Assembly (NCBI RefSeq): GCF_014323605.1
Contig: NZ_SCMB01000001.1
Coordinates: 62,001-126,000, forward strand
Origin: Lactobacillus kimbladii
Lineage (GTDB): Bacteria; Bacillota; Bacilli; Lactobacillales; Lactobacillaceae
DNA length: 64,000 nt
Direction: 5' to 3'
The notes beneath the pieces were generated by a model. It searched no databases. It was given only the letters and a program-made list of their open reading frames with translations, and was not told the origin of the DNA. Below are positions 34,136 to 45,786 of this stretch, in pieces. The position numbers and the translations under genes were made by a program. Every line of letters starts with the position of its first letter. Positions within the stretch are counted from its first letter, which is position 1.

Positions 34136-34519
34136 TTAAACTAATTCTAAAATAACCATTGGAGCTGCATCACCCTTACGAGCTGTAGCAAGCTTCATAA
34201 TTCTGGTGTATCCACCATTTCTATCTTTGTAACGCGGTGCAATATCGCTAAAAAGCTTTTGCAAAGCTGATTTAACAACAACTGCATCTTTTTCTTCATG
34301 AATATCTGCAACCTCATCACGAACAAAGGCAGCTGCTCTTCTTCTTGCAGCCAAATCTCCACGTTTGCCTAAAGTAATCATCTTTTCGGCGGTTTTGCGA
34401 ACTTCTTTAGCACGAGCTTCAGTAGTAGTAATGCGTTCCTTCATGATTAATTGAGTAGTCATTTCTCTCAGCATTGCTTTTCTATGTGCACTGTCGCGAC
34501 CCAATTTACGGTATGCCAT
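34136..34519 (-). CDS. rplQ: 50S ribosomal protein L17
   Basis: 127 residues, starting [19 protein letters not shown] with the family block [20 protein letters not shown]. Last gene of the alpha operon, 25 bp after rpoA. Confidence 0.97.
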   Translation of the reverse strand: MAYRKLGRDSAHRKAMLREMTTQLIMKERITTTEARAKEVRKTAEKMITLGKRGDLAARRRAAAFVRDEVADIHEEKDAVVVKSALQKLFSDIAPRYKDRNGGYTRIMKLATARKGDAAPMVILELV

Positions 34520-34544
34520 CAGTTTACCTCCTTTATTTTTTAAA

Positions 34545-35483
34545 TTAATCTTCTTGACGCAATGATAGTCCCAAGTCAGCTAATTTATTTTTAACTTCTT
34601 CCAACGATTTACGTCCTAAGTTACGTACACGCATCATATCTGCTTCTGTTTTGTCAGTTAGTTCTTGCAGTGTATTAATACCGGCACGTTTAAGACAATT
34701 GTATGAACGAACAGAAAGATCAAGCTCTTCAATTGTCATTTCAAGCTTCTTTTCAGCTGTATCGTCCTCTTTTTCAACCATTACATCATTGAATTTAGTA
34801 TTTGCATCAGCAGTTTCAAACACTTTAAAGTGTGCAACTAATATTTTTGCTGCGAAACTGAGGGCATCGTTAGGCTTGATTGAACCATCTGTCCAAATCT
34901 CTAAAGTGAGCTTGTCAAAATCGTCTCTTTTACCAACACGAGTTGATTCAACTTGGTAATTGACCTTCTTTATTGGAGAAAATAAAGAATCAACAGGAAT
35001 AACCCCAATTGGCATATCCTCGCTCTTGTTGTCACTTGCTGCAACATAGCCGCGACCATTTTTAACAGCAATTTGCATATGCAAGTGGCCACCATCAGCA
35101 ATTGTACAAATATATTGATCAGGATTCAGGATTTGAATATCTGCGTCAGCTTTAAGATCATCGGCGGTTACAGTAGCCGGACCCTCTACGTCAATTTCAA
35201 TAATCTTTTGTTCATCTGAAAAAGACTTTAATTCAAGTTTCTTAAGGTTCAGGATTATCTTAGCGACATCTTCTCTTACGCCCGGAACGGTTGAGAATTC
35301 GTGTAAGACATCATCTATTTGAACGTAAACAAGTCCTGTACCTGGGATAGATGTCAGTAAAACTCTACGTAATGAGTTACCTAAAGTAGTACCAAAGCCT
35401 CGTTCAAGTGGTTCAATAACAAATTTACCATAAGACTTTTCTTGGTCCACAACGGTAATATTTGGTTTTTCAAATTCAATCAT
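34545..35483 (-). CDS. rpoA: RNA polymerase alpha subunit
   Basis: 312 residues. The N-terminal assembly domain has [16 protein letters not shown], and the C-terminal domain that binds UP elements and activators has [19 protein letters not shown] and [11 protein letters not shown]. Start ATG 35481-35483 behind AAAGGGG; the open frame extends to 35507 over the ribosome site. Confidence 0.97.
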   Translation of the reverse strand: MIEFEKPNITVVDQEKSYGKFVIEPLERGFGTTLGNSLRRVLLTSIPGTGLVYVQIDDVLHEFSTVPGVREDVAKIILNLKKLELKSFSDEQKIIEIDVEGPATVTADDLKADADIQILNPDQYICTIADGGHLHMQIAVKNGRGYVAASDNKSEDMPIGVIPVDSLFSPIKKVNYQVESTRVGKRDDFDKLTLEIWTDGSIKPNDALSFAAKILVAHFKVFETADANTKFNDVMVEKEDDTAEKKLEMTIEELDLSVRSYNCLKRAGINTLQELTDKTEADMMRVRNLGRKSLEEVKNKLADLGLSLRQED

Positions 35484-35528
35484 TACTAGGCCCCTTTCAA
35501 AACGCAATGTCCTTCAATAAGAACAAAA

Positions 35529-35912
35529 TTAAACACGACGACGTTTTGGTGGTCTAGAACCATTGTGAGGAACTGGAGTAACATCGCGAATAGCGGTGAT
35601 TTCAAGTCCAGTCGCTTGTAGCGATCTAATAGCAGATTCACGGCCAGCACCAGGACCTTTAACAGAAACTTCTACATGTTTCATGCCTTGATCCATTGCA
35701 CTCTTGGCTGCTGCTTCGGCTGCCATTTGTGCTGCAAATGGTGTAGACTTACGACTACCTTTAAAGCCTAATGCACCAGCTGAAGACCAAGCAATTGCAT
35801 TGCCTTGAACGTCAGTAATCATGACTAAAGTATTGTTAAACGTAGAATGAATATGAGCAACGCCTTTTTCAACGTGCTTCTTCACACGGCGTTTACGTGC
35901 TGTTTTAGGCAT
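35529..35912 (-). CDS. rpsK: 30S ribosomal protein S11
   Basis: 127 residues after removing one spurious upstream codon; ATG 35910-35912 is seven bases after GGAGG. Conserved [15 protein letters not shown] and the C-terminal [10 protein letters not shown] are present. Platform protein of the 30S subunit, in the alpha operon. Confidence 0.97.
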   Translation of the reverse strand: MPKTARKRRVKKHVEKGVAHIHSTFNNTLVMITDVQGNAIAWSSAGALGFKGSRKSTPFAAQMAAEAAAKSAMDQGMKHVEVSVKGPGAGRESAIRSLQATGLEITAIRDVTPVPHNGSRPPKRRRV

Positions 35913-35934
35913 CAATAAACCTCCTTAAAAATTT

Positions 35935-36285
35935 TTATTTATTTTTCTTGCTACCCTTGCGTGTACGGGCATTATTCTTGGTATTTTGACCGCGAACCGG
36001 AAGTCCTCTACGGTGACGAATACCACGGTAAGAACCAATATCAATTAACCGCTTGATGTTCATGCTTACTTCTCTACGTAAGTCACCTTCAACACGGTAT
36101 TTATCAACTTCTGCACGAAGCTTCTCTTGGTCATCTGGAGTCAAATCTTTTGAACGTATGTCTTCAGAAACACCAGCATCCGCACAAATCTTTTGTGCTG
36201 TTGGTTCACCAATTCCATAAATATATGTTAATGCAACAACTATTCTTTTATCTCTTGGTAAGTCAACACCAGCAATACGTGCCAT
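35935..36285 (-). CDS. rpsM: 30S ribosomal protein S13
   Basis: 116 residues from ATG 36283-36285 ([14 protein letters not shown]), with GGAGG eight bases upstream. Ends in the basic tail [10 protein letters not shown] that contacts P-site tRNA; includes the [11 protein letters not shown] signature. Confidence 0.97.
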   Translation of the reverse strand: MARIAGVDLPRDKRIVVALTYIYGIGEPTAQKICADAGVSEDIRSKDLTPDDQEKLRAEVDKYRVEGDLRREVSMNIKRLIDIGSYRGIRHRRGLPVRGQNTKNNARTRKGSKKNK

Positions 36286-36305
36286 AAATTGCACCTCCTA
36301 TTATC

Positions 36306-36422
36306 TTAACCTTGACGTTGCTTGTGCTTTGGATTTGCAGAGCAAATAACCATTACACGACCATTTCTTTTAATTATCTTACAATGTTCACACATTGGTT
36401 TAACAGATGGTCTAACCTTCAT
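36306..36422 (-). CDS. rpmJ: 50S ribosomal protein L36
   Basis: 38 residues, read directly from the sequence: [20 protein letters not shown] and on to KHKQRQG. Zinc-binding Cys-x-x-Cys (CEHC), a later Cys and His (CSANPKH) make it the zinc-containing form. It lies between infA and rpsM, the usual place. Confidence 0.97.
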   Translation of the reverse strand: MKVRPSVKPMCEHCKIIKRNGRVMVICSANPKHKQRQG

Positions 36423-36436
36423 GTTTCCCTCCGTTA

Positions 36437-36658
36437 TTACTTTATAAATCGATAAGTTATTCTACCTTTAGTTAAATCATAAGGAGAAAGTTCAACAGTA
36501 ACACGGTCTCCAGGCAAAATTCGAATATAATGCATCCTAATCTTACCGGAAACATGTGCTAAAATCACAGCTCCATTTTCCAATTCAACTTTAAACATAG
36601 CATTAGGCAGGGTATCAACAACCTTACCCTTCACTTCTATGACATCATCTTTTGCCAA
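36437..36658 (-). CDS. infA: Translation initiation factor IF-1
   Basis: 73 residues, an S1/OB-fold protein: [37 protein letters not shown], ending [10 protein letters not shown]. It blocks the A site during initiation. Between adk and rpmJ in the spc-alpha cluster. Confidence 0.97.
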   Translation of the reverse strand: MAKDDVIEVKGKVVDTLPNAMFKVELENGAVILAHVSGKIRMHYIRILPGDRVTVELSPYDLTKGRITYRFIK

Positions 36659-36723
36659 AGCCGTTCCTCCGCATTTAAACAGTCATACTTTGAAATTATA
36701 ACACGGAAAAGTAAATATACAAA

Positions 36724-37380
36724 TTATTGCTTTTTACTTAAAACCGCATCAACGTTCTTAAAAACTTCTTCAGGCGTCTGTTCACCATTTACAACAGCTA
36801 ACAAACCTTTTTTCTCGTAAAAGTCTTTCAGCGGTGTGTTCATCTTTTCGTTTACTTCTAAACGATTTTTTACTACTTCAGGTTTGTCATCTTCACGTTG
36901 GTAAAATTCATGCCCACCACAACGATCACAAATATCCTTAACTTTAGGCATCTTTGTAATTTTATTATATGTTGCACCACAGTTTTTACACATAAAACGT
37001 GCTGATAAACGTTTTATCAAAGTTTCTTCTTTAACTTCGAGTGAAATTACATTTGTTAATTGCTTATTCATGCGCTTAGCAATATCTTCGAAAAGTTCCG
37101 CTTGAACAATTGTCCGAGGAAAACCATCTAAAATATACCCTTCATTAATATCGGGCTGGCCTAAACGTTCTTCAACTAACTTGGCAGTAACTTCATCTGG
37201 TACCAAATTACCTTTATCAATGTAACTTTTGGCTTCAAGACCAACTTTAGTCTCATTAGCCATTGCTTCTCTAAACATATCCCCAGTTGAAATATGAGTT
37301 AGATGGTATTTGTCGACAATTTGTTCTGATACCGTACCTTTGCCAGCACCAGGCAAACCTAAAAGAAATATATTAATCAT
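36724..37380 (-). CDS. adk: Adenylate kinase
   Basis: 218 residues, long (LID-containing) form. P-loop [10 protein letters not shown] at the N-terminus, AMP-site GFPRT, and a zinc-binding LID with four cysteines (CKNCG and CDRCG), typical of Gram-positives. It keeps the ATP/ADP/AMP balance. Ten bp after secY. Confidence 0.97.
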   Translation of the reverse strand: MINIFLLGLPGAGKGTVSEQIVDKYHLTHISTGDMFREAMANETKVGLEAKSYIDKGNLVPDEVTAKLVEERLGQPDINEGYILDGFPRTIVQAELFEDIAKRMNKQLTNVISLEVKEETLIKRLSARFMCKNCGATYNKITKMPKVKDICDRCGGHEFYQREDDKPEVVKNRLEVNEKMNTPLKDFYEKKGLLAVVNGEQTPEEVFKNVDAVLSKKQ

Positions 37381-37390
37381 TTATCCGTTC

Positions 37391-38686
37391 CTATCTGATG
37401 AATCCAACGTATTCTCTCTTCATTAACAATCCGTTAATTTGACGAGATAGTTCCAAGACGACACCAATAACGATTAAAAGACTGGTACCGCCTAATCCAA
37501 TTGAGCTTGGTAAATCCCAAAAATTAGTAGCAAGTTGTGGCAGTAATGCTACAAGTCCTAAAAATACAGAACCTACAGTTGATAATCTAATTAAGACCTT
37601 TGATACGTAATCTTGTGTATCTTTGCCGGGCCAAACACTCGGAATGTACGCACCTTGTTTTTGCAAATTCTTAGCCAGCTTCTCAGGATTAACCTGAACA
37701 AAAGCATAGAAGAACGTAAACAAGATGATTAAAACTGTATAGATTATGACTCCCGGTGTAGTTTGCATACTAAATATGTTGGTCATTATTTTATACCATT
37801 GTTGGTCACCCTGAGATTTCTGAAAGGCCATCAAAATTGTTGCCGGTGTAATAATAAATGAACTAGCAAAAATGACTGGAATAACGCCAGAAACGTTAAC
37901 CTTTAATGGCAAAAAACTTTCAGAGCCACTAATAGTTGCCCGTCTTGTGTATTGTATTGGAATCCGGCGATCTGCCTGTTCTACCCATGTAACTAATTGG
38001 GTTACGATAAGTATTGCAATGATAATCGCGATGAAGAACAAAATCCCTTGCCAACGATCACTAGCATTATTATTGATAACTCCATCTTTATAAAGTTGCC
38101 ACAAGCCACGGGGTAACCTAGCTATAATACCAGCAAAAATAATTACTGAAACTCCGTTGCCTAAACCTTTATCAGTAATTTCATCACCAAGCCAAGTCAA
38201 AAGCATCGTTCCTGCTGTCATAATTATTGCAATTTCAATGTATGTTTGAGGAGTCTGATTTTTAACTAAACCCATTTGAGTTAATGCGTTAAAACCAAGT
38301 GTAATTCCCAAACTTTGAATAAAAGCAACAAATAAAGCAAGCCATCTGGTTACTTGATTAGTTTTGCGACGTCCAACCTCACCTTGTTTACCCCACTCTA
38401 CCAACGTAGGTACAATATCCATCTGCAACAATTGAATAACAATTTGTGCGGTTATATAAGGGGAAACACCTAATGAGAAAATTGAATAATTATCTAGTCC
38501 ACCACCAGAAACTGTATCCAGCATTGGAACTAAACCAGTTTGTGCAACTTGAGTAATCGCTTTTGCGTTGACACCTGGAACAGTAATATTCGCTCCAATT
38601 CGGTATATCAAAAGAATAAAGAGTGTAAAATAAATTTTATTTCTTATTTCTTTATCCTTAAAGGCGTTCTTCAAGGTCGAAAACAT
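37391..38686 (-). CDS. secY: Protein translocase subunit SecY
   Basis: 431 residues with ten membrane helices forming the channel for secreted and membrane proteins. Conserved IRNKIYFTLFILLIYRIG, GVSPYITAQI, the plug region after helix 1, and the C-terminal QINGLLMKREYVGF. Its start overlaps the rplO stop by one base, so it is translationally coupled. Confidence 0.97.
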   Translation of the reverse strand: MFSTLKNAFKDKEIRNKIYFTLFILLIYRIGANITVPGVNAKAITQVAQTGLVPMLDTVSGGGLDNYSIFSLGVSPYITAQIVIQLLQMDIVPTLVEWGKQGEVGRRKTNQVTRWLALFVAFIQSLGITLGFNALTQMGLVKNQTPQTYIEIAIIMTAGTMLLTWLGDEITDKGLGNGVSVIIFAGIIARLPRGLWQLYKDGVINNNASDRWQGILFFIAIIIAILIVTQLVTWVEQADRRIPIQYTRRATISGSESFLPLKVNVSGVIPVIFASSFIITPATILMAFQKSQGDQQWYKIMTNIFSMQTTPGVIIYTVLIILFTFFYAFVQVNPEKLAKNLQKQGAYIPSVWPGKDTQDYVSKVLIRLSTVGSVFLGLVALLPQLATNFWDLPSSIGLGGTSLLIVIGVVLELSRQINGLLMKREYVGFIR

Positions 38687-39126
38687 TAGATCACCTCAAC
38701 AGATCCGCCAGCAGCCTCTACTGCTTTTTTAGCAGCGGCGGAAACTTTGTTAATCTTTACGTTTAACTTAACTTTTAACTCACCTTCAGCAAGCAATTTA
38801 ACGCCTGATAATTCTTTCTTTACCAAACCTTTTTCCTTGAGATTGGCAACAGTAACTTCGCTGCCCTCCTCATACTTGTTCAAGTCATCTAAGTTAATGA
38901 TTGCATACTCTTTGCGGTTAACGTTCTTAAATCCACGTTTTGGCATGGTTCTGAATAATGGCATTTGACCACCTTCAAAACCTAGACGGGTATGACCGCC
39001 TTGACGAGACAATTGTCCCTTTTGGCCACGTCCAGAAGTTTTTCCAAAACCACTTGAAGTACCACGACCAACACGTTTTCTTGTATTGCGTGACCCCTCA
39101 GCAGCATGTAATTCATGAAGCTTCAT
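38686..39126 (-). CDS. rplO: 50S ribosomal protein L15
   Basis: 146 residues: [20 protein letters not shown], the glycine-rich [15 protein letters not shown], and [18 protein letters not shown]. Between rpmD and secY in the spc operon. Confidence 0.97.
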   Translation of the reverse strand: MKLHELHAAEGSRNTRKRVGRGTSSGFGKTSGRGQKGQLSRQGGHTRLGFEGGQMPLFRTMPKRGFKNVNRKEYAIINLDDLNKYEEGSEVTVANLKEKGLVKKELSGVKLLAEGELKVKLNVKINKVSAAAKKAVEAAGGSVEVI

Positions 39127-39149
39127 TAATTTGGCACCTCCTCAATTAA

Positions 39150-39335
39150 CTATTTATTAATTTCTTCAACTGAAATCAGGTGGGCGATTTTCATTAATGC
39201 CCCACGAGTTGCAGCATTGTCTGGTAAAGTAGCTGTACTATTAATCCTACCTAAACCAAGAGCTTTCACAACTTTTCTTTGGTCAGGCAGACGGTGTGCA
39301 GCACTTCTAATTAAAGTAACTTTTAATTCAGTCAT
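39150..39335 (-). CDS. rpmD: 50S ribosomal protein L30
   Basis: 61 residues: [20 protein letters not shown] and [16 protein letters not shown], the short bacterial L30. Thirteen bp after rpsE. Confidence 0.96.
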   Translation of the reverse strand: MTELKVTLIRSAAHRLPDQRKVVKALGLGRINSTATLPDNAATRGALMKIAHLISVEEINK

Positions 39336-39348
39336 TTATCCAGTCTCC

Positions 39349-39855
39349 CTAATCTAGTTCAGCGTGACGAAGCTTTTCAACATCTTCACTTGTTCTAAGT
39401 TTCTTCAATCCATCTATTGTCGCACGAACAACATTAATAGGAGTATTAGAACCAAGTGATTTAGAAGTAACATCCGCAATACCGGCCATATCCATAACGA
39501 TACGAACGGCACCACCAGCAGCAACACCTGAACCAGCTGGAGCAGGTTTGATCATAATACTGCCTGAGCCATAATGACCGATTACTTCATGAGGAATAGT
39601 AGTACCAACCTTAGGAACCTTGATCATATTCTTTTTACCAGCTTCAACGGCCTTACGGATTGCTTCTGGAACTTCTTGAGCTTTACCAGTACCAAAGCCT
39701 ACACGACCTTTTTTGTCGCCAACAATTACCAGAGCAGCAAATCTCATTCGTTGACCACCTTTGACAACCTTGGTGACACGATTAATTGCTACTAACTGAT
39801 CTTCAATGTCGTCTTTATTTCTGCGATTATTGCGAGAATCGTTGCGGTTTGCCAT
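39349..39855 (-). CDS. rpsE: 30S ribosomal protein S5
   Basis: 168 residues. Double-stranded-RNA-binding N-terminal block ([20 protein letters not shown]) and the [15 protein letters not shown] and [14 protein letters not shown]-like region. Involved in decoding accuracy; in the spc operon. Confidence 0.97.
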   Translation of the reverse strand: MANRNDSRNNRRNKDDIEDQLVAINRVTKVVKGGQRMRFAALVIVGDKKGRVGFGTGKAQEVPEAIRKAVEAGKKNMIKVPKVGTTIPHEVIGHYGSGSIMIKPAPAGSGVAAGGAVRIVMDMAGIADVTSKSLGSNTPINVVRATIDGLKKLRTSEDVEKLRHAELD

Positions 39856-39871
39856 GTATTTATCTCCTTTC

Positions 39872-40231
39872 CTAGAACTCTAATCCGTTTTCACGAGCGG
39901 CGTCTGCCAATGCTGAAATACGGCCGTGGTATAAATAACCACTTCTATCAAACACTACGCTAGTAATGTTTTTAGCTTTGGCTGCTTCGGCAATACCTTT
40001 ACCAACAGCTTGAGCTTGTTCTACTTTAGTTTGATCCTTTGATACAGAATCATCTAAAGTTGAGGCACTTGCTAGCGTTACACCCGCTACGTCATCAATT
40101 AATTGAGCGTAGATGTTTTTGTTTGAACGGAAAACGCTTAAGCGTGGGCGCTCAGCAGTACCAGAAATTTTGCTACGAATACGTTTATGACGCTTTAAGC
40201 GCAATTTGTTCTTATCTGGTTTCGAAATCAC
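39872..40231 (-). CDS. rplR: 50S ribosomal protein L18
   Basis: 119 residues: [38 protein letters not shown], and the C-terminal [19 protein letters not shown]. Binds 5S rRNA. Confidence 0.97.
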   Translation of the reverse strand: MISKPDKNKLRLKRHKRIRSKISGTAERPRLSVFRSNKNIYAQLIDDVAGVTLASASTLDDSVSKDQTKVEQAQAVGKGIAEAAKAKNITSVVFDRSGYLYHGRISALADAARENGLEF

Positions 40232-40252
40232 AATTTCACCTCAAAATTTTTA

Positions 40253-40783
40253 CTATTTACCTGTCTTACCTTCCTTACGACGTACGTATTCATTAGTATA
40301 ACGAATACCTTTACCCTTATAAGGCTCTGGCGGACGTACATCGCGAATTTCAGCAGCAAATTGTCCTACATTTTGCTTAGAAATTCCTTCTACTTCAATA
40401 TCAGTTGCTGAAGTAGCTTTTACTGAAACACCTTCTGGTGCAGTCATTACAACTGGGTGAGAATAACCGACATTTAAAGTTAATTTGTTACCTTGTGCAG
40501 TGGCACGATAACCAACACCAATTAATTTTAAAGTTTTCTTGTAACCATCAACCACACCTTCAACCATAGAAGCTAGATTAGCTCTTTCAGTTCCATGAAG
40601 TGCTTTATCATTTTCATTTGAACGTGAAAAGTTGATCTTGCCATCTTCTTGTTTAAAGGTAATTTTTGGATCAAAATATCTAGTCAATTCACCCTTAGGT
40701 CCTTTAACAGTGATATTGTCACCATTTTTGGTAACAGTGACACTATCTGGGACTTCAATTGTTTTTAAACCGATACGGCTCAT
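40253..40783 (-). CDS. rplF: 50S ribosomal protein L6
   Basis: 176 residues: [27 protein letters not shown]-type centre ([20 protein letters not shown]) and the C-terminal [20 protein letters not shown] signature. Confidence 0.97.
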   Translation of the reverse strand: MSRIGLKTIEVPDSVTVTKNGDNITVKGPKGELTRYFDPKITFKQEDGKINFSRSNENDKALHGTERANLASMVEGVVDGYKKTLKLIGVGYRATAQGNKLTLNVGYSHPVVMTAPEGVSVKATSATDIEVEGISKQNVGQFAAEIRDVRPPEPYKGKGIRYTNEYVRRKEGKTGK

Positions 40784-40807
40784 TGATTGCTCTCCTTTCT
40801 GTCAGAA

Positions 40808-41206
40808 TTACCAAACGTAAGCGATAACTTCGCCACCAACATCTTTTTGTCTTGCTTCTTTGTCAGTAATCACACCTGCAGAAGTAGATACGATGGCTAT
40901 ACCCAAACCATTAAGTACTTTAGGTAGGTTTTCGGCACTAACATAATTTCTAAGACCCGGCTTAGAAATTCTCTTTAAGCCTGAAATGACACGTTCGCCG
41001 TCAGGACCATATTTCAAGAAAATCTTAATCATACCCTGTTTATTATCATCGGTAACTTCGTAATCACGGATGAAGCCTTCGCGTTTCAAGATTTCTGAAA
41101 TAGATTTTTTAATGTTTGATGCAGGAATTTCAACAGAATTATGTTTTGCCATATTGGCATTTCTAATTCTAGTCAAGTAGTCTGCGATCGGATCTGTCAT
41201 GACCAT
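40808..41206 (-). CDS. rpsH: 30S ribosomal protein S8
   Basis: 132 residues: [20 protein letters not shown] and the C-terminal [18 protein letters not shown] signature. In this frame the ATG at 41206 is nine bases after GGAGG, giving an M-V-M-T-D start. Binds the central domain of 16S rRNA. Confidence 0.96.
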   Translation of the reverse strand: MVMTDPIADYLTRIRNANMAKHNSVEIPASNIKKSISEILKREGFIRDYEVTDDNKQGMIKIFLKYGPDGERVISGLKRISKPGLRNYVSAENLPKVLNGLGIAIVSTSAGVITDKEARQKDVGGEVIAYVW

Positions 41207-41228
41207 TTATGCTATCCTCCAATCCGTA

Positions 41229-41414
41229 TTACCAACTAGCCTTTTTGAGGCCTGGGATTTGACCTTTGTGAGCTAAATCTTTCAAGCAAATACGGCATAA
41301 GCCAAACTTACGATAAACGGAGCGTGGACGACCACATCTCTCGCAACGAGTATATTCACGTGAAGAAAATTTAGCAGGACGATGATTTCTAATTTTTTGT
41401 GATGTCTTAGCCAT
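41229..41414 (-). CDS. rpsN: 30S ribosomal protein S14, zinc-binding type Z
   Basis: 61 residues, the short zinc form: [20 protein letters not shown] supplies two Cys pairs. Some lactobacilli also carry a zinc-free paralogue elsewhere; not seen here. Confidence 0.97.
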   Translation of the reverse strand: MAKTSQKIRNHRPAKFSSREYTRCERCGRPRSVYRKFGLCRICLKDLAHKGQIPGLKKASW

Positions 41415-41426
41415 TAATGTCCTCCA

Positions 41427-41969
41427 TTATTTTGCAAACGGCATACCAAACTGACCTAGAAGCTCACGAGCTTCTTCGTCTGTATTGGCAGTAGTAACGA
41501 TAACAACATCTAAACCCCTAGTTCTATTAACTTTATCAAAGTCAATTTCTGGGAAAATCAATTGTTCCTTAATACCTAAAGTGTAGTTACCACGACCATC
41601 AAACGAACGGCTTGATACACCGCGGAAGTCGCGAACACGAGGAAGTGAAACACTGATTAACTTATATAAGAAATCGTACATTCTATCGCCTCTAAGAGTT
41701 ACCTTAGCACCAATAGACATACCTTCACGCAAGCGGAAGTTAGCAATTGACTTTTTGGCTTTAGTAACCAGTGGCTTTTGACCTGAGATTAAAGTCAATT
41801 CCTCTACAGCTTCATCTAAGTTTTTAGCATTAGAAACAGCGTCTCCAACACCCATGTTCAAAACTATTTTTTCAATCTTTGGCACTTGCATAACTGAGCT
41901 GTAATCAAACTTTTCTTGCAATGCAGGAACAATTTTTTCTTTATATTCTTGAGCTAAATAATTTGCCAT
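41427..41969 (-). CDS. rplE: 50S ribosomal protein L5
   Basis: 180 residues: [40 protein letters not shown], and [17 protein letters not shown]. Binds 5S rRNA and the P-site tRNA elbow. Confidence 0.97.
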   Translation of the reverse strand: MANYLAQEYKEKIVPALQEKFDYSSVMQVPKIEKIVLNMGVGDAVSNAKNLDEAVEELTLISGQKPLVTKAKKSIANFRLREGMSIGAKVTLRGDRMYDFLYKLISVSLPRVRDFRGVSSRSFDGRGNYTLGIKEQLIFPEIDFDKVNRTRGLDVVIVTTANTDEEARELLGQFGMPFAK

Positions 41970-41983
41970 TTGTGTCCTCCCTT

Positions 41984-42247
41984 CTACTTCTTAGTTTCTT
42001 CTTTTTTGTCATTGGTTTTGCCTTCTGACTTAGCAATGACCTTAACATTTGATGCATGGATTGAACCCTCAGATTCAACAACACCACCATTAGCATTAGT
42101 CTGAGAAGGTTTTTGATGCTTCTTGATCTTATTAACGCCTTTAACAACTACACGGTTTTTCTTAACGTTAACAGATAAAACAATACCTTCTTTACCTTTG
42201 TCTTTTCCGGTAATAACTTTTACTTTGTCACCAGTTTTAACAAACAT
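41984..42247 (-). CDS. rplX: 50S ribosomal protein L24
   Basis: 87 residues: [20 protein letters not shown] (KOW motif). The C-terminal tail ([19 protein letters not shown]) is charged and slightly longer than the core family. Confidence 0.96.
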   Translation of the reverse strand: MFVKTGDKVKVITGKDKGKEGIVLSVNVKKNRVVVKGVNKIKKHQKPSQTNANGGVVESEGSIHASNVKVIAKSEGKTNDKKEETKK

Positions 42248-42263
42248 CAGTGCACCTCACTTA

Positions 42264-42632
42264 TTATATGACTTCAGGAGCAAGAGAGACGATTTTCATA
42301 AAGTCGTGCTCACGTAGCTCACGTGCAACAGGCCCAAAGATACGAGTACCGCGTGGACTCTTATCTGCATTGATAACTACACCAGCATTTTCATCAAATT
42401 TGATGTATGATCCATCTTCACGACGTGCGCCTGATTTTGTTCTAACAATGACAGCCTTGACAACGTCACCTTTTTTGACAACGCCACCTGGTGTTGCTTG
42501 TTTAACAGTTGCAACAACAATATCACCAATGTTACCAGTCTTACGTCTTGATCCACCTAAGACTCTAATAACTAAAAGTTCTCTGGCACCTGAGTTATCA
42601 GCAACCTTCAAACGGGATTCATTTTGAATCAC
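42264..42632 (-). CDS. rplN: 50S ribosomal protein L14
   Basis: 122 residues: [20 protein letters not shown] and the signature [20 protein letters not shown]. Forms part of the intersubunit bridge. Confidence 0.97.
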   Translation of the reverse strand: MIQNESRLKVADNSGARELLVIRVLGGSRRKTGNIGDIVVATVKQATPGGVVKKGDVVKAVIVRTKSGARREDGSYIKFDENAGVVINADKSPRGTRIFGPVARELREHDFMKIVSLAPEVI

Positions 42633-42664
42633 TATATAATCCTCCCCTCACTAAATCCGCAAAA

Positions 42665-42931
42665 TTAAACAGATTTTTTAACAATTTTAACTAAACGAAA
42701 GCGCTTTGTACGAGATAATGGACGAGTTTCCATGATACGAACAGTATCGCCAACTTTAGCTTCATTTTTATCATCTTGTGCGTAATATTTCTTTGAATAT
42801 CTAATACGCTTTTTGTAAACAGGGTGGTTCTTATAAGTATCAACAACTACTGTGATAGTCTTGTCATTCTTATCAGAAATTACTTGGCCTTGATATACGT
42901 GACGATGATTTCTTTCGATTGATTCGCTCAA
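42665..42931 (-). CDS. rpsQ: 30S ribosomal protein S17
   Basis: 88 residues: [20 protein letters not shown] and [20 protein letters not shown] (family signature). An OB-fold protein of the 30S body. Confidence 0.97.
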   Translation of the reverse strand: MSESIERNHRHVYQGQVISDKNDKTITVVVDTYKNHPVYKKRIRYSKKYYAQDDKNEAKVGDTVRIMETRPLSRTKRFRLVKIVKKSV

Positions 42932-42949
42932 GTTAATAACTCCCTTCCA

Positions 42950-43147
42950 CTAATCTTTTTCCAATGCTTTTTCGCTAAGAATTGTTTTAATTCTAGCAAT
43001 ATTTTTACGAACTTTGCCTAGGCGAGCGGTATTTTCTAATTGACCCGTTGCTTGTTGAAAACGCAAATTAAAGAGTTCTTCTTTATATTGCTTTTCCTTA
43101 TCTAACATTTGATCAGTGGTTAATGCTCTGATATCTTTAGCCTTCAT
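42950..43147 (-). CDS. rpmC: 50S ribosomal protein L29
   Basis: 65 residues from ATG 43145-43147 ([20 protein letters not shown]), eight bases after AGGTGG; it overlaps the rplP 3' end by 11 bp. Conserved [20 protein letters not shown] present. Confidence 0.96.
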   Translation of the reverse strand: MKAKDIRALTTDQMLDKEKQYKEELFNLRFQQATGQLENTARLGKVRKNIARIKTILSEKALEKD

Positions 43148-43577
43148 TAGAATTGCCACCTACTTCCGAACTTTTAGTCACAAATTTACATTTAATTGGT
43201 AGCTTCGTTGCAGCAAGTCTTAGTGCTTCACGAGCTGTTGCTTCATTAACGCCACCGATTTCAAACATAATCTTTTCTCTCTTGACTACAGCTACCCAGC
43301 CTGCAGGTGCACCTTTACCAGAACCCATACGTACACCAACACCTTTAGCAGTGTATGACTTTTGAGGGAAAATTCTAATCCAAACCTTACCACCACGTTT
43401 CATGTAACGAGTCATCGCAACACGAGCAGCTTCGATTTGTTGTGTAGTAATCCAGTGCGATTCAAGGGCTTGTAAACCATATTCACCAAAAGCAATGGTT
43501 TTACCACCCTTAGCAGCACCACGCATCTTACCACGAAACTCACGACGGTGTTTTACCCTTTTTGGTACTAGAGGCAT
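43137..43577 (-). CDS. rplP: 50S ribosomal protein L16
   Basis: 146 residues: [40 protein letters not shown], and [20 protein letters not shown]. Sits near the A site and 5S rRNA; its start follows the rpsC stop directly (1-bp overlap). Confidence 0.97.
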   Translation of the reverse strand: MPLVPKRVKHRREFRGKMRGAAKGGKTIAFGEYGLQALESHWITTQQIEAARVAMTRYMKRGGKVWIRIFPQKSYTAKGVGVRMGSGKGAPAGWVAVVKREKIMFEIGGVNEATAREALRLAATKLPIKCKFVTKSSEVGGNSNEG

Positions 43578-44248
43578 TATTTGTTTCCTCCCTTCGCAGC
43601 TTTTTCGGGCTTCTTACTTTTAGAAGGTAAGATTTCACCCCGGTTAATCCATACTTGAACACCAATTTCACCATATGTAGTGTAGGCATTTACCCAAGCA
43701 TAATCAATATCTGCTCTTAAAGTTTGTAATGGAACACGACCTTCTGTGTGCCATTCTCTTCTTGCCATGTCAGCGCCGTTCAAACGGCCAGATGTTTGTA
43801 CTCTGATTCCCTTGGCACCGGCACGCATAGTTCTTTGAGTAGCTTGACGAGTAGCACGTCTAAAAGCGATACGAGCTTCAAGTTGACTAGCGATACTTTC
43901 AGCTACTAATTTGGCATCAAGATCAGGTTTCTTGATTTCAACAATATTAACGTGGACTTGTTTCTTAGTCAAAGCATTTAATTCTTTTCTCAATGCTTCA
44001 ACTTCAGAACCACCTTTACCAATTACCATACCTGGTTTAGAAGTATTGATTGATACGTTGATCCTATTAGCTGCACGTTCAATTTCAACAGTAGAAACAG
44101 AGGCATTCTTTAACTTCTTATCAATGAATTTTCTGATGCGAAGGTCTTCATTTAAGGTTTCTTTGTATCCTCTGTCAGCATACCATTTAGATTCCCAGTC
44201 ACGAATTACGCCGAGACGAAAACCATTTGGGTTAATTTTCTGACCCAT
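43577..44248 (-). CDS. rpsC: 30S ribosomal protein S3
   Basis: 223 residues: [22 protein letters not shown] domain motif [15 protein letters not shown], and the C-terminal [20 protein letters not shown]. Contributes to the mRNA entry helicase. Confidence 0.97.
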   Translation of the reverse strand: MGQKINPNGFRLGVIRDWESKWYADRGYKETLNEDLRIRKFIDKKLKNASVSTVEIERAANRINVSINTSKPGMVIGKGGSEVEALRKELNALTKKQVHVNIVEIKKPDLDAKLVAESIASQLEARIAFRRATRQATQRTMRAGAKGIRVQTSGRLNGADMARREWHTEGRVPLQTLRADIDYAWVNAYTTYGEIGVQVWINRGEILPSKSKKPEKAAKGGNK

Positions 44249-44261
44249 TAATATACCTCCC

Positions 44262-44615
44262 TTAATCGTTCTTTTCTGACACTACTACAACTACATGACT
44301 AGTTCTCTTATTAATAGGAGAAGCCATACCTTTGGCACGTGGTCTAAATCTCTTTAAAGTTGCTCCTTCATTTACGTATGCTTCAGATACATAAAGATTG
44401 GCACTTTCAAGATCGTAATTGTGTTCTGCATTTGCAATTGCTGAGCGTAAAACTTTTTCAACGATTGGGGAAGCAGCTCTAGGCGTAAATTGCAAGATTG
44501 CCAATGCTTCAGCAACGTCTTTGCCACGAATCAAATCAACAACTAAACGTGCTTTTCTTGGAGCAATACGAACTGTTCTTGCTTCCGCCCTAGCTGAACT
44601 AACTTGTTCTGCCAT
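44262..44615 (-). CDS. rplV: 50S ribosomal protein L22
   Basis: 117 residues: [20 protein letters not shown] and the beta-hairpin loop [19 protein letters not shown], which lines the exit tunnel and is a macrolide-resistance site. Confidence 0.97.
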   Translation of the reverse strand: MAEQVSSARAEARTVRIAPRKARLVVDLIRGKDVAEALAILQFTPRAASPIVEKVLRSAIANAEHNYDLESANLYVSEAYVNEGATLKRFRPRAKGMASPINKRTSHVVVVVSEKND

Positions 44616-44634
44616 TTAAGTGTTTCTCCTTTCT

Positions 44635-44916
44635 TTATTTTGCAGTAGCCTTGTCGTCAGATGTCTTATGTCCACGAAAAGTTCTCGTTGGAACAAATTC
44701 ACCTAACTTATGACCAACCATATCCTCAGTAATATATACTGGAACATGCTTTCTACCATCGTAAACAGCTATAGTCAAACCAACAAAAGAAGGAAAAATA
44801 GTTGAACGACGTGACCAAGTTTTAATAACCTGTTTTTTATCTGTATCTGCTTGTGCATCAACTTTCTTTAATAAGGATGCATCAGCAAAAGGCCCTTTTT
44901 TAATACTACGGCTCAT
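44635..44916 (-). CDS. rpsS: 30S ribosomal protein S19
   Basis: 93 residues: [40 protein letters not shown], and [19 protein letters not shown]. Forms a complex with S13 at the head. Confidence 0.97.
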   Translation of the reverse strand: MSRSIKKGPFADASLLKKVDAQADTDKKQVIKTWSRRSTIFPSFVGLTIAVYDGRKHVPVYITEDMVGHKLGEFVPTRTFRGHKTSDDKATAK

Positions 44917-44934
44917 TAAATTACCCTCCTTCTA

Positions 44935-45771
44935 TTATTTGCTACCTTTACGGTGACGAACAATTAGCTTCTCACTGGCTCTCTTACTATTTCTAGTCTT
45001 GATACCACGAGCTTTCTTGCCCCATGGAGTCATTGGTTGTGGACGACCTACAGGAGCTTTACCTTCACCACCACCATGTGGGTGATCGTTAGGGTTCATT
45101 ACAGAACCACGAGATTGCGGACGTCTGCCTAACCAGCGACTACGGCCAGCTTTACCTAATTGAATTAACGAATGTTGTTCATTACCAACAACACCAATAG
45201 TTGCACGACAAACTGATAAAATTTTACGAACTTCACCACTCTGTAATTTAACTAAAGTGTACTTACCATCATTACCCAAAACTTGAGCACTGGCTCCAGC
45301 ACTTCTAACAAGCTGACCACCTTTACCAGGACTTAATTCAATATTGTGAATTGATGTACCAGTTGGAATATTCTTTAATGGCAAAGCGTTTCCTGGCTTA
45401 ATATCTGCATTAGCGCCAGATTCAACCACATCACCAACTGTTAAACCTTTAGGTGCTAAGATATAAGCCTTAATACCATTAGTATAGTGAAGAAGCGCAA
45501 TGTTAGCAGTTCTGTTTGGATCGTATTCGATTGCTTTAACTACAGCTTTAGCGTTATCTTTATTGCGTTTAAAATCGATGATACGGTACTTTTGCTTATG
45601 TCCACCACCACGGTGTCTGCTAGTAATATGACCATAAGAGTTACGACCTGCAGTATGTGATTGTGACTCAAGTAAAGTACGCTCTGGCTTGCTCTTAGTA
45701 ATTTCAGCAAAGTCAGAAGTAGTCATATTACGGCGACCATTTGTGGTTGGCTTATAAATTTTAATAGCCAA
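44935..45771 (-). CDS. rplB: 50S ribosomal protein L2
   Basis: 278 residues: [36 protein letters not shown], and the C-terminal signature [20 protein letters not shown], containing the conserved histidine near the peptidyl transferase centre. Confidence 0.97.
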   Translation of the reverse strand: MAIKIYKPTTNGRRNMTTSDFAEITKSKPERTLLESQSHTAGRNSYGHITSRHRGGGHKQKYRIIDFKRNKDNAKAVVKAIEYDPNRTANIALLHYTNGIKAYILAPKGLTVGDVVESGANADIKPGNALPLKNIPTGTSIHNIELSPGKGGQLVRSAGASAQVLGNDGKYTLVKLQSGEVRKILSVCRATIGVVGNEQHSLIQLGKAGRSRWLGRRPQSRGSVMNPNDHPHGGGEGKAPVGRPQPMTPWGKKARGIKTRNSKRASEKLIVRHRKGSK

Positions 45772-45786
45772 TTGACTGACCTCCTA